Below, piece after piece: positions 35,578-44,191 of a DNA stretch of 64,000 bases. The notes under the pieces were generated by a model, which was given only the letters and a program-made list of their open reading frames with translations, did no database searches and had not been told where the DNA came from. The DNA lies in NCBI RefSeq assembly GCF_008728855.1, contig NZ_CP042906.1, positions 5,547,001 to 5,611,000 on the forward strand, in the 5' to 3' direction. Position 1 is the first letter of the stretch, and the number at the start of each line of letters is the position of its first letter. Made by a program: the position numbers and the translations under genes. This DNA is from Hypericibacter terrae. Its GTDB lineage: Bacteria; Pseudomonadota; Alphaproteobacteria; Dongiales; Dongiaceae.

Positions 35578-36300
35578 ATGCGCCCTTCCGGTCGCGCGCC
35601 CGACGCGCTTCGCTCCGTCCGTCTCGATGTGAATGTCAGCAAATATGCGGAAGGCTCTTGCCTCGCCGTCTTCGGCGACACCCAGGTGCTCTGCCTGGCG
35701 ACCGTCGAGGAGAAGGTGCCGCCCTTCCTGCGCAATTCGGGCAAAGGCTGGATCACGGCCGAATATGGCATGCTGCCGCGCGCGACCAACGAGCGCATGG
35801 AGCGCGAGGCCGCAAAGGGCAAGCAGAGCGGCCGCACCCAGGAGATCCAGCGGCTGATCGGCCGGTCTTTACGCGCCGTCATCGATCTGGGCGGTTTCGG
35901 CGAGCGCCAGATCCGGCTCGATTGCGATGTGATCCAGGCCGATGGCGGCACCCGCACCGCCGCCATCACCGGCAGCTATGTGGCGCTCCATATCGCGTTC
36001 GCCCATATGCGCAAATTGGGCGCCATGCCGGCGATGCCGCTCAAGGACCATGTGGCCGCCATCTCCTGCGGCATCTTCCAGGGGACACCGGTGCTGGACC
36101 TCGACTATGCCGAAGACAGCAATGCCGACGCCGATGCCAATTTCGTGCTGACTGGTGCCGGCCAGATCGTCGAGATCCAGGGCACCGCCGAGAAGAAGGC
36201 GTTCACCGAGGCCGAGTTCCACCAGCTCTTCCAGCTCGCGCGCACCGGCATCGGCCAGCTGGTCGAGCTGCAGCGCGAGGCGATCAAGAAAGCCGGATGA
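35578..36300 (+). CDS. rph: Ribonuclease PH
   Basis: 240 aa. Phosphorolytic 3'-5' exoribonuclease that trims tRNA 3' ends. Signature segments [59 protein letters not shown] and the C-terminal [25 protein letters not shown] are all present. Divergent from hrcA (245-base gap), the usual alphaproteobacterial layout. Its stop overlaps the ATGA start of the next gene. Confidence 0.98.
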   Translation: MRPSGRAPDALRSVRLDVNVSKYAEGSCLAVFGDTQVLCLATVEEKVPPFLRNSGKGWITAEYGMLPRATNERMEREAAKGKQSGRTQEIQRLIGRSLRAVIDLGGFGERQIRLDCDVIQADGGTRTAAITGSYVALHIAFAHMRKLGAMPAMPLKDHVAAISCGIFQGTPVLDLDYAEDSNADADANFVLTGAGQIVEIQGTAEKKAFTEAEFHQLFQLARTGIGQLVELQREAIKKAG

Positions 36301-37397
36301 GCGGGACGGCGCCGCAGATCGATATCAGGATCGAGGCCGAGCCCGATCCCGACCGGCGCCGCGCGATCGTTCACGGCATCCTCTCCGCCCTGCCCGACTG
36401 GTTCGGCATTCCCGAGGCCATCGAGCATTACGCCGAGGAAGCCGGCGGCCTGACGCTGCTGGCGGCACGACGCGATGACGATCTCTTGGGCTTCGTCACT
36501 CTCAAGCCGCAGAGCGCCTATGCGACCGAGCTCCATTGCATGGGCGTGTTACGCGCGCATCATCGCCTCGGTATCGGAAGGCGCCTGTTGCGCGCCGCCG
36601 AAACCAGTCTTCTGGCCCGAGGCGTCGAGTTCCTCTCGGTCAAGACCTTGGCGCCCGAAGCCAACTGGGCGCCCTATGACGCGACGCGGGCCTTCTATCG
36701 GGCGATGGGGTTTCGTCCGCTCGAAACATTTCCCGGCCTATGGTCGGTAGAAGATCCCTGCCTCATGATGGTGAAAGCTCTGCGCATGGCGCGACGGTTC
36801 GACGGTAAGACGCTGGTGGTGGCAAGCCACAACCAGGGCAAGGTCAGGGAGATCGCCGAGCTGCTCCGGCCCTTCGGGGTCGAATCGGTCTCGGCCGCGA
36901 CCCTCGGCCTCCCCGAGCCCGAGGAGACCGAGACGAGCTTTCGCGGCAATGCCGAGCTCAAGGCCCGCGCCGCGGCCATCGGCGCCAAGCTGCCGGCGCT
37001 GGCCGACGATTCCGGCCTCGCGGTCGATGCGCTCGAGGGCGCCCCGGGCATCTATTCGGCGCGCTGGGCCGGCGAGAGCCGCGATTTCGGGGCCGCGATG
37101 AAGAAGGTCGAGCAGGAACTGGCCGCGCGCGGTGCCACCTCGCCGAAGGACCGGCGCGCCCGCTTCATCTGCGCGCTCTCGCTCTGCTGGCCCGACGGCC
37201 ATTGCGAGACTTTCGAGGGCAAGGTCGAGGGCACCCTCGCCTTCCCGCCCCGCGGCTTGCGCGGCTTCGGCTACGACCCCATCTTCATCGCCGACGGCCG
37301 GACGATCACCTTCGCCGAGATGGACCCGGCCGAGAAACACGCCATCAGCCACCGCGCCGACGCCTTCCGCCAGCTGGTGGCCGCCTGTTTCGCCTGA
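36297..37397 (+). CDS. rdgB: Fusion of GNAT acetyltransferase and RdgB/Ham1 nucleoside-triphosphate pyrophosphatase
   Basis: 366 aa if read as one protein. Residues 1-163 form a GNAT domain ([21 protein letters not shown], the acetyl-CoA loop; [17 protein letters not shown]). Residues 164-366 are a complete RdgB that hydrolyses dITP, XTP and other noncanonical NTPs: [68 protein letters not shown]. There is no stop codon or frameshift between them. An ATG at 36786 could start RdgB alone (203 aa, the normal size), but the nearby ribosome site is weak, so both a fused product and internal initiation are possible. Start ATG overlaps the rph stop. Order rph-rdgB-hemW is the common one; the GNAT is the extra part. 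Confidence 0.85.
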   Translation: MSGTAPQIDIRIEAEPDPDRRRAIVHGILSALPDWFGIPEAIEHYAEEAGGLTLLAARRDDDLLGFVTLKPQSAYATELHCMGVLRAHHRLGIGRRLLRAAETSLLARGVEFLSVKTLAPEANWAPYDATRAFYRAMGFRPLETFPGLWSVEDPCLMMVKALRMARRFDGKTLVVASHNQGKVREIAELLRPFGVESVSAATLGLPEPEETETSFRGNAELKARAAAIGAKLPALADDSGLAVDALEGAPGIYSARWAGESRDFGAAMKKVEQELAARGATSPKDRRARFICALSLCWPDGHCETFEGKVEGTLAFPPRGLRGFGYDPIFIADGRTITFAEMDPAEKHAISHRADAFRQLVAACFA

Positions 37398-37407
37398 GAA
37401 GAACCGG

Positions 37408-38631
37408 ATGAACCCGACGACGCAGAGAATGACGGTGCCGAACGAAGGCGCCGGAGCCGTGCCCGTGCCGGGCGGCTTCGGGCTCTATATCCATTGGCCC
37501 TTCTGCAAGTCGAAATGCCCCTATTGCGATTTCAACAGCCATGTCCGCGCCGCGATCGACGAGACGCGCTGGCGCGACGGGCTGCTGCGCGAGCTCGATC
37601 ACTATGCGGCCGAGATCGCGGGCGCGGGCGGGTCCCCTCGCCGGCTCGACAGCATCTTCTTCGGCGGCGGCACACCCTCGCTGATGGCGCCCGACACGGT
37701 CGCGCGGCTGATCGAACGCGCGCGCCGGCACTGGACCTTCGCCCCCGACATCGAGATCACGCTCGAGGCCAACCCGACTTCCGTCGAGGTGGCGCGCTTT
37801 CGTGCGCTTTCCCAGGCCGGCGTCAACCGCGTCTCGATCGGCATCCAGGCGCTCGACGATCATTCGCTAAAATTTCTCGGCCGCCAGCATAGTGCTTCCG
37901 AGGCGCTGCAAGCCTTCGAAGCCGCGCGTGAGAATTTCCCGCGCTTCACCTTCGACCTGATCTATGCGCGGCCCGGCCAAACGCCGGCACAATGGCGCGA
38001 GGAACTGAAAGCAGCATTGTCACGCGCCGGCGGTCATCTCTCGCTTTATCAATTGACGATCGAGCCCGGCACGGCGTTCGAAGGTGCGGTCGCGCGGGGC
38101 GAGTTCGCGATTCCCGACGAGGCGACGCAAGCCGCCCTCTATGAGATCACGCAGGAGCTGACCGAGGCCGCGGGTCTGCCGGCCTACGAGATCTCGAACC
38201 ATGCGCGGCCCGGCGAGGCCTCGCGGCATAACCTCGTCTATTGGCGCTATGGCGATTATGTCGGCGTCGGTCCCGGCGCCCATGGCCGCCTCACGCTGGG
38301 CGGGCACAAATGGGCGACGCGCCAGCATCGCGCCCCCGAGCCCTGGCTCGACATGGTGGAGCGCGGCGGCCATGCCACGCGCCAGCGCGACGAGGTCCCG
38401 GCCGAAGCGCGGCTCGAGGAGATGTCCCTGATGGGCTTGCGCCTGAGCGAAGGAATCGCACGAAAGCGCTTCATCGACGAGACAGGTTCCGAACCGGAGG
38501 CCCTGTTCGACCGCGCCAAGCTCGACCGACTCATCGCCGGCGGGTTCCTGACGCTCGACGCCTCGGGCCTGAAGGCCACGGCCGAGGGCCGCCAGCGCCT
38601 CAACGCCCTGCTCCCCGCGCTCCTCGGCTGA
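37408..38631 (+). CDS. hemW: Heme chaperone HemW, radical SAM
   Basis: 407 aa. Formerly called oxygen-independent coproporphyrinogen III oxidase-like. Radical SAM motif CKSKCPYC (C-x3-C-x2-C), then FFGGGTPSLM and the HemW C-terminal domain. HemW lacks the Cys of true HemN in the fourth position of the family motif and serves to insert heme into respiratory enzymes. ATG 37408 has a weak GGA nearby; an internal ATG at 37429 would also keep the domain. Third gene of rph-rdgB-hemW, followed by a terminator. Confidence 0.92.
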   Translation: MNPTTQRMTVPNEGAGAVPVPGGFGLYIHWPFCKSKCPYCDFNSHVRAAIDETRWRDGLLRELDHYAAEIAGAGGSPRRLDSIFFGGGTPSLMAPDTVARLIERARRHWTFAPDIEITLEANPTSVEVARFRALSQAGVNRVSIGIQALDDHSLKFLGRQHSASEALQAFEAARENFPRFTFDLIYARPGQTPAQWREELKAALSRAGGHLSLYQLTIEPGTAFEGAVARGEFAIPDEATQAALYEITQELTEAAGLPAYEISNHARPGEASRHNLVYWRYGDYVGVGPGAHGRLTLGGHKWATRQHRAPEPWLDMVERGGHATRQRDEVPAEARLEEMSLMGLRLSEGIARKRFIDETGSEPEALFDRAKLDRLIAGGFLTLDASGLKATAEGRQRLNALLPALLG

Positions 38632-38654
38632 CAGGCCTGCGCCCCTAAAAGCGA

Positions 38655-38685
38655 AAGGGCCCGCCGTCAGAAACGGCAGGCCCTT
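38655..38685. terminator. Terminator hairpin after hemW
   Basis: AAGGGCC-C-GCCGT (38655-38667) pairs with ACGGC-A-GGCCCTT (38673-38685) with one mismatch and a CAGAA loop, 24 bases after the hemW stop. No T-run on either strand, so it may serve both hemW and the small minus-strand ORF that ends at 38744. Confidence 0.6.
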
Positions 38686-38743
38686 GGGTCGGTGGTCATC
38701 GCTGTTTATCCGGGCGGGGTTTGTCCCGCCCGTCCCTGGGAGT

Positions 38744-38962
38744 TCAGCCGCAGCCGACCGGGCTGTGGTTCGAACCATGGCGAAGGCGCGAGACGCCGTT
38801 CGTCAGGGCCGAGATGCCGCTGTCGATACCTTCGAGCAGCTTGTAGGTGCCGGCCGCGATGTCCAGCGAGAGCGGGTCCCGCAGGCTGTTCTGCGGCTGC
38901 GAGGCCGTCCGGTCCGAGCCGAACCAGGTTTGGACCAAGCCATCAAAGAAACGATCGATCAT
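38744..38962 (-). CDS. Small hypothetical protein
   Basis: 72 aa from ATG 38962, with GGAG 7 bases upstream (GGAGATTGTC). Sequence: MIDRFFDGLVQTWFGSDRT, then DPLSLDIAAGTYKLLEGIDSGISALTNGVSRL and a C-terminal NHSPVGCG. No family recognised. A longer frame starts at 39013. It is divergent from the LysR gene at 39127, with palindromic elements in between, so it could be a target of that regulator. Reality is moderately supported by the ribosome site and isolated position. Confidence 0.5.
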   Translation of the reverse strand: MIDRFFDGLVQTWFGSDRTASQPQNSLRDPLSLDIAAGTYKLLEGIDSGISALTNGVSRLRHGSNHSPVGCG

Positions 38963-38981
38963 GACAATCTCCATCCGTTTG

Positions 38982-39034
38982 GCCGGCACCCTTCGACTTA
39001 ATAAATCCTTCATTGAAGGAACGTCGGTGCCGGC
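38982..39034. repeat. Nested inverted repeats upstream of the small ORF
   Basis: GCCGGCAC (38982-38989) pairs with GTGCCGGC (39027-39034), enclosing the near-palindrome CCTTCATTGAAGG (39007-39019). Position fits a leader hairpin or operator of the minus-strand small ORF. Confidence 0.4.
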
Positions 39035-39068
39035 TCCTTGGACGTGAAGATGGGCGAATTTCCGCCAT

Positions 39069-39109
39069 TTGACAAACGAGACCTTCTACCCTAGAAGATT
39101 AGAAAATCT
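39069..39109 (+). promoter_or_regulatory. Promoter and overlapping dyads of the LysR-type gene
   Basis: TTGACA (39069-39074), 17 bases, TAGAAG (39092-39097). The dyad TTCTA-CCC-TAGAA (39084-39096) covers the -10 and a second dyad AGATT-N4-AATCT (39096-39109) follows it. Overlap with the -10 suits autorepression by the LysR protein. GAAGGAGAG lies just before ATG 39127. Confidence 0.6.
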
Positions 39110-39126
39110 ATCCTGAAGGAGAGGGT

Positions 39127-40047
39127 ATGAATTCCTTTCCGCTCAATGCGTTGCGGGTCTTCGAGGCGGCCGCCCGGCATCTTTCCTTCGCCAAGGCCGC
39201 AGAAGAACTGCATGTGACCCCGGCCGCGGTCAGCCAGCAGATCAAGACCCTGGAGGCCCGGCTCGGCCAGCCTTTGTTCCGCCGGCTGAACAGGCGGCTG
39301 ATGCTGACCGACGCCGCCCAGCTCTGCCTGCCCGGCCTGCGCGAGGGGCTGGACCGGATCCAGGCGGCCATGCGGCTGGTCACCCGGTCCCATATGAACA
39401 CCCTGACGGTCTCCTCGGCACCGACCTTCGCCGCGCGCTGGCTGGTGCCGCGGCTCGAGCGCTTCGCCGCGCGCCATCCCGAGATCGAGCTCCGGATCGA
39501 CGCCACCGACCATGTGGTGGATTTCGCCGTCGAGCCGATCGACATCGCGATCCGCTATGGCGCCGGCCATTATCCGGGCCTGCGCGTCGACAAGGTGATG
39601 AGCGCCCCGGAATATCCGGTCTGCAGTCCGAAACTGCTCGAAGGCCCGCACCCCTTACGCAAGCCCGAGGACCTGAAATATCACACGCTGCTCCACAGCG
39701 ATGTGCAGCCCGACAGCGACCTCTATCCCAACTGGCGGATGTGGCTCCTGGCGGCGGGCGTCAAAGGTGTCGACCCGACCCGGGGTCCGCGCTTCTCGCC
39801 CGAGACCATGGCGATCGACGCGGCGATCAAGGGGCAGGGGGTGGCGCTGTCCAGTCTCGTCATCGTCCAGGACGAGATCGCGGCCGGCCATCTGGTGAAG
39901 CCCTTCGACGTGATGCTGAAGCTGCAATTCGCCTATTACCTGGTGGCGCCGCGGGCGACCGCCGACCGGCCGGCGGTGAAGGCCTTCCGCGAATGGCTGC
40001 TGGAGGAGACGAGGGTCATCCGCGAGGCCGAGCCGAAAGCGGCCTGA
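39127..40047 (+). CDS. LysR-family regulator, GcvA-like
   Basis: 306 aa. N-terminal winged helix (NALRVFEAAARHLSFAKAAEELHVTPAAVSQQIKTLEARLGQPLFRRL) and effector-binding domain with SSAPTFAARWLVPRLERFAARHPEIELRIDATDHVVDF, the signature of the GcvA-like subgroup. GcvA itself controls glycine cleavage, but this subgroup also regulates beta-lactamases and catabolic genes, so the target is open. No glycine-cleavage gene is in the window. Divergent from the small ORF at 38744-38962. Confidence 0.88.
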   Translation: MNSFPLNALRVFEAAARHLSFAKAAEELHVTPAAVSQQIKTLEARLGQPLFRRLNRRLMLTDAAQLCLPGLREGLDRIQAAMRLVTRSHMNTLTVSSAPTFAARWLVPRLERFAARHPEIELRIDATDHVVDFAVEPIDIAIRYGAGHYPGLRVDKVMSAPEYPVCSPKLLEGPHPLRKPEDLKYHTLLHSDVQPDSDLYPNWRMWLLAAGVKGVDPTRGPRFSPETMAIDAAIKGQGVALSSLVIVQDEIAAGHLVKPFDVMLKLQFAYYLVAPRATADRPAVKAFREWLLEETRVIREAEPKAA

Positions 40048-40103
40048 CGCTTTCGGCGGGCGAGCGCTATGCTTGGGCCTCGCGGCGCTTGAGGAGGACG
40101 CGC

Positions 40104-41492
40104 GTGGCACTCACCGATCGCTGGGGCGAGCCGACCGATACCGACAACCGGGCCGCCCTCGAGGCCTATGAGCGCGCCGTGCAGGGCATGGTCGCGCTGA
40201 GCGGCGATCCGCTGGCCGAGATCCGTGGCGCCGTCGCGATCGAGCCGGGCTTCGTGCTCGGCCATCTGGTCGAGGCCCTGTTCCATCTCTATCCGATGAC
40301 GCGCGCGCAAAGCCAGGAGGCGCTGGGCAGTCTCGCGCGCGCGGAGGCGGCGTTGCGGCCGACGACGCCGGCGCGACTGCGCGGCCATCTCCATGCCGCG
40401 CGCGCCTGGTCGAGCGGCCACTGGCAGGATGCGACGGCCGCCTGGGAAGCGGTGCTGCTCGATCACCCGCATGACCTGCTCGCGGTCAAAGTGCTGCAGG
40501 ATCTTTATTTCTTCCTGGGCGACGCCGCCAACATCCGCGACACCGTCGCGCGCGTGCTGCCCAACTGGAGCGAGGCCGAGCCGGGTTACAGCTATCTCCT
40601 CGGCATGCTGTCCTTCGGACTCGAGGAGAACGGCGATTATCAGCAGGCGGAACGGATGGGCCGGGGGGCGATCGCCCGCGATGCCTACGATCCCTGGGCC
40701 CATCACGCGATCGCCCATGTCCTGGAAATGCAGGGCCGCGTCGGCGACGGCATCGCGTTCCTCTCGGGTGGCGCGCCCTACTGGGCGCAGAGCTTCTTCG
40801 CGGTGCATAACTGGTGGCATCTCGCGCTCTACGAGCTGGACCAGGGCGACGGCAATGCCGCGCTCGATCTCTATGACGGACCCTTGCGCGGCGGCGTCAG
40901 CGATCAGCCGCTCGACCTGGTCGATGCGTCGTCGTTGCTCTGGCGCCTGAAGCTGGTGGGGTTCGAGGCGGGGCAGCGGCGCTGGCAGGCGCTCGCGAAG
41001 CTCTGGCTGCCGCATGCCGAGGACATGGTCTATTGCTTCAACGATGCGCACGCGATGATGGCCTTCGTCGGCGCGGGCGAGGATCGGCAGGCCGAAGCGC
41101 TGCGCGCGCGGCTCGCCGCCCGCGCGCTGGGGCAGGACAGCAATGCGATGATGACCCGCGAGGTCGGGCTGCCTCTGGCCGAAGCCCTCATCGCCTATGG
41201 CCAGGGCCGCGACAGCGAGGCGGTGGATCTGCTTCTCTCGATGCGCCGCAAGGCCCATCTCTTCGGCGGCAGCCATGCGCAGCGCGATCTGATCGAGCAG
41301 ACGCTGCTGGCCGCGGCGATCCGCTGCGGCCGGCGTCATCTGGCGCGGGCGCTCGCCGGCGAGAGGCTGGGCCGCAAGGAGACCAGTCCCGGCAATTGGC
41401 GCTGGATGGCGCGCGCCTGGCGCAGCCTCGGCCAACCTGCGCAAGCGGACGCCGCCGACCGGCGGGCGCGCAAGCTGACCCAGTTGAACTGA
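40104..41492 (+). CDS. Tetratricopeptide repeat protein, TTC38-like
   Basis: 462 aa from GTG with GAGGAGG 6 bases upstream. Helical repeat protein of the TTC38 type: HHAIAHVLEMQGRVGDGIAFLSGG and FAVHNWWHLALYELDQGDGNAAL are the conserved family segments. No signal peptide or membrane segment; a soluble protein-interaction scaffold or an alpha/alpha-toroid-like enzyme. Function unknown in bacteria. It starts 57 bases after the LysR gene. Confidence 0.8.
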   Translation: MALTDRWGEPTDTDNRAALEAYERAVQGMVALSGDPLAEIRGAVAIEPGFVLGHLVEALFHLYPMTRAQSQEALGSLARAEAALRPTTPARLRGHLHAARAWSSGHWQDATAAWEAVLLDHPHDLLAVKVLQDLYFFLGDAANIRDTVARVLPNWSEAEPGYSYLLGMLSFGLEENGDYQQAERMGRGAIARDAYDPWAHHAIAHVLEMQGRVGDGIAFLSGGAPYWAQSFFAVHNWWHLALYELDQGDGNAALDLYDGPLRGGVSDQPLDLVDASSLLWRLKLVGFEAGQRRWQALAKLWLPHAEDMVYCFNDAHAMMAFVGAGEDRQAEALRARLAARALGQDSNAMMTREVGLPLAEALIAYGQGRDSEAVDLLLSMRRKAHLFGGSHAQRDLIEQTLLAAAIRCGRRHLARALAGERLGRKETSPGNWRWMARAWRSLGQPAQADAADRRARKLTQLN

Positions 41493-41510
41493 TTCCGTCG
41501 AGCGGCGGCG

Positions 41511-42758
41511 TCAGGCGCCTGGCGGGGGGAAGCTCTGCGGCGCCGGATCGATGACGCCGAAGGCGCCGGTCTGGATCTCATAGATGGCGAGCCCCCGTTC
41601 GACCGTGCCGTCGGGACGGAAGCGGAAGATGCCGTCGATGCCGGCGAATCCGTCGGGGCCCGTCAGGGCGCTGTCGTCGATGCGCGGGTGATTCGGATCG
41701 CGCGTCAAGGCGCCGGCCAACAGCGTCGCGTCATAGGCGACGCTGGCGATGCGCGGCGGCTGGGTACCGTAGTTCGAGCGATAGCGATTGGCGAAACCGG
41801 CCCAGGCCAGGTTGTCCGGGGCCGCGAAGATGCCGCCCACCAGCGCCGGCTCGCGCAGCAGCGCCTGATCGTTCCAGAGCGAGGTGCCGAGCAGATGCAC
41901 CTTGGTCTGATCGAGGCCGTAATAGGAGAGGAGGGGCGCCACCAGATGCAGCACGTCGCCGCCCTCGGGAATCATCAGCGCGTCGAAGGTGCCCTTGGCA
42001 TTGCCGAGCCGCTGCAGGAAGGGCGAGAAGTCGGAGGTCCCCGTCGGATAAAACTGGACCGCCGCGAGCGTTCCGCCGGTCGCCAGCACGGACTGCTGCA
42101 ACTGTCCGACAACCGTGCGCCCGAAGGCCGTGTCCGGCACCAGCGCCGCGATCCGCTTGCGGTCGAGCGTCGCCGCGTAGCGGACCACGCGATCGACCTG
42201 AAGCTGCGGCAGGATGCCCATGACATAGACGCCGGTGCCCGCGACCGAACGGTCGGTCGAGAAGGCGATCATCGGCACCTGCGCGTTGCGCACCGCGGGC
42301 GAAGCCTGGGTGACGGCGGAGGCGAAGATCGGCCCCAGCACCAGCTGCGCCCCGGCAGCGACCAGCTGCTGCGAGGCGGCGGCGGCACCGCCGGCCTGCT
42401 CGGTGTCGCGCACCTCGAGCGAGAGATTGTCGCTGCCGGATTCGAACAGGGCCATCTCGGCCGCCTGCAGCATCGCCTGGCCGAGGCCCGCATTGCTGCC
42501 GGAGAGCGGCAGGAGCAGCCCGACCTTGGCGGGGCCCTGCGGTACGGGCGCCGGCGCTGGCGCGGGTGTCGGCTCCGGTGCCGGGGGCGGCTCCGTCGCC
42601 TGTTGCGTCGGCGGCGGGGCCGTTACAGTCTTCGGCGCGCAGCCGGCGAGCAGGCCCGCCGCCATCAACGCGGCGATGACGGGCAGGGCCACGCGGCGGG
42701 CGGGAGCGAAGAATGGCCAAGCGGGCAGAGGGCGGGCGAGGGCGAGGGAAGGCGACAC
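41511..42758 (-). CDS. lpoA: Penicillin-binding protein activator, LpoA-like lipoprotein
   Basis: 415 aa. Lipoprotein (lipobox LAGC in VIAALMAAGLLAGCAPK), a Pro/Ala/Thr linker of about 45 residues, then a type-1 periplasmic-binding-protein fold (VGLLLPLSGSNAGLGQAMLQAAEMALFE, GAQLVLGPIFASAVTQASPAV). LpoA-like proteins activate PBP1A from the outer membrane. Divergent from rsmI and close to yraN and a BON lipoprotein, the same neighbourhood as E. coli yraL-lpoA-yraN-yraP. The GTG start used gives a 46-base overlap with rsmI; a GTG at 42692 would remove the overlap but leaves no basic n-region in the signal peptide. Confidence 0.85.
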   Translation of the reverse strand: MSPSLALARPLPAWPFFAPARRVALPVIAALMAAGLLAGCAPKTVTAPPPTQQATEPPPAPEPTPAPAPAPVPQGPAKVGLLLPLSGSNAGLGQAMLQAAEMALFESGSDNLSLEVRDTEQAGGAAAASQQLVAAGAQLVLGPIFASAVTQASPAVRNAQVPMIAFSTDRSVAGTGVYVMGILPQLQVDRVVRYAATLDRKRIAALVPDTAFGRTVVGQLQQSVLATGGTLAAVQFYPTGTSDFSPFLQRLGNAKGTFDALMIPEGGDVLHLVAPLLSYYGLDQTKVHLLGTSLWNDQALLREPALVGGIFAAPDNLAWAGFANRYRSNYGTQPPRIASVAYDATLLAGALTRDPNHPRIDDSALTGPDGFAGIDGIFRFRPDGTVERGLAIYEIQTGAFGVIDPAPQSFPPPGA

Positions 42759-43723
42759 GGGCCGTGCGCTCCGGCGTCGATGAGGATGATGAGACCGAGC
42801 CTAGCGATCAGGTCCGGTCAAGTAAACCCGAGCCATCCGCGGCGACGCCGGGCGAACGGGAGAAGATCGGCGGATCGCCGGCGCCAGGCCTGCATCTGGT
42901 GGCGACGCCGATCGGCAATCTGGGCGACATCACGCAACGCGCCCTCGAGCTGCTGCGGACGGCGGATCTGATCGTCTGCGAGGATACGCGCGTCACCGCG
43001 AAGCTCCTCGCGCGCTACGGCATCGCCACGCGGATGCTGCCTTACCATGAGCATAATGCCGAGCGCATGCGGCCCGAGCTGCTGCAGCGCCTGGCCGAGG
43101 GCCGGGCCATCGCGCTGGTAAGCGACGCCGGCACGCCGCTGGTGTCCGACCCCGGCTATAAGCTGGTGCGCGAAGCGATCGCGGCGGGCCATGAGGTGAC
43201 GGCCCTGCCCGGCGCTTCCGCCTCCCTGACGGCACTGCTGCTCTCAGGCTTGCCGCCCGATCGATTCTTCTTCGCCGGTTTCCTGCCCGCCAAGAGCGGC
43301 GAACGCCGGCGCGACCTGGCCGGGCTCGCGGCCATTCCTTCCACGTTGATCTTCTATGAAAGCGCCAACCGGCTGGCCGAGTCGCTGGCCGACATGCGCG
43401 CCGCCCTGGCCGACCGGCCGGCGGCCGTCGCCCGCGAGCTGACCAAGCTGCATGAGGAGGTCCGGCGCGGCAGCCTCGGGGCCCTCGCCGATCACTATGC
43501 GAAGGCGGGGCCGCCCAAGGGCGAGATCGTCATCGTGGTGGGGCCGCCTCTGGCCGAGACAACGGCGGTCTCCGAGGCCGACCTCGACCGCGCGTTGAAG
43601 CAGGCGCTGGCGCATATGAGCCTGAAGGATGCGGCAACGGCGGTCGCGGCCGCCACCGGCCGGCCCCGCCGCGAGATCTATGCCCGGGCCCTGGCCCTCG
43701 CCGGCGCCGACAGGGACGCGTGA
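42713..43723 (+). CDS. rsmI: 16S rRNA 2'-O-ribose C1402 methyltransferase RsmI
   Basis: 336 aa. SAM-dependent methylation of C1402 in 16S rRNA. The ~55 N-terminal residues are a charged low-complexity extension (KRAEGGRGRGKATRAVRSG); the enzyme core starts at GLHLVATPIGNLGDITQRALE and has CEDTRVTAKLLARYGI, HEHNAERM, LVSDAGTPLVSDPGYKLV, LPGASASLTALLLSGLP. GGGAG lies 6 bases before ATG 42713, which supports this start despite the overlap with lpoA; a GTG at 42764 is a non-overlapping alternative. Confidence 0.94.
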   Translation: MAKRAEGGRGRGKATRAVRSGVDEDDETEPSDQVRSSKPEPSAATPGEREKIGGSPAPGLHLVATPIGNLGDITQRALELLRTADLIVCEDTRVTAKLLARYGIATRMLPYHEHNAERMRPELLQRLAEGRAIALVSDAGTPLVSDPGYKLVREAIAAGHEVTALPGASASLTALLLSGLPPDRFFFAGFLPAKSGERRRDLAGLAAIPSTLIFYESANRLAESLADMRAALADRPAAVARELTKLHEEVRRGSLGALADHYAKAGPPKGEIVIVVGPPLAETTAVSEADLDRALKQALAHMSLKDAATAVAAATGRPRREIYARALALAGADRDA

Positions 43724-44127
43724 GCGCCCGCATGGACCCGCAGCCCCGCGAGCGGATCGAGAAGCGCCGGGCGGCGCTGCGCCGCGGTGCGGGCGCCGAG
43801 ACGCTCGCCTGCTGGTGGCTGCGGCTCAAGGGCTATCGCATCCTCGGCCGCAATCTGCGGCTGGGGGTGGGCGAGATCGACATCCTCGCGCGGCGCGGCG
43901 ATCTCCTGGTGGCGATCGAGGTCAAGCATCGTCCCGATCTCCTGACCGCGGGCGAGGCGATCGACCGGCGCGGCCGCGAGCGCATTGCCCGCGCGCTGTC
44001 GCGCTGGCTGGCGCAGCATCCGCGTCTCGCCGATCTCGATCTTCGCTTCGATGCGATGCTGATGGTGCCGGGCCATTGGCCCCGTCACCTGACGGACGCC
44101 TGGCGTCCGGATGGACGCTCCTCCTGA
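43720..44127 (+). CDS. YraN family protein (UPF0102)
   Basis: 135 aa from GTG that overlaps the rsmI stop. Restriction-endonuclease-like fold of unknown role: GAETLACWWLRLKGYRILGRNLR, GEIDILARRGDLLVAIEVKHR with the acidic/Lys catalytic-type pattern E-D-ExK (VGEIDIL...AIEVKHR). In most proteobacteria yraN sits beside rsmI, as here. The YraN family has been proposed to act on nucleic acid, unproven. Confidence 0.92.
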   Translation: MSARMDPQPRERIEKRRAALRRGAGAETLACWWLRLKGYRILGRNLRLGVGEIDILARRGDLLVAIEVKHRPDLLTAGEAIDRRGRERIARALSRWLAQHPRLADLDLRFDAMLMVPGHWPRHLTDAWRPDGRSS

Positions 44128-44191
44128 CTCGTATTTGCCGGATTTCTTGGCGTGACAAGGGAATCGCGGTCTAGAATCCGGCCCGATTCGC

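Noticed and set aside
35526-36296. Continuous frame running upstream of the GNAT domain through rph
   Set aside because: It is out of frame with RNase PH and Arg/Pro-rich; the real start is the ATGA at the rph stop.
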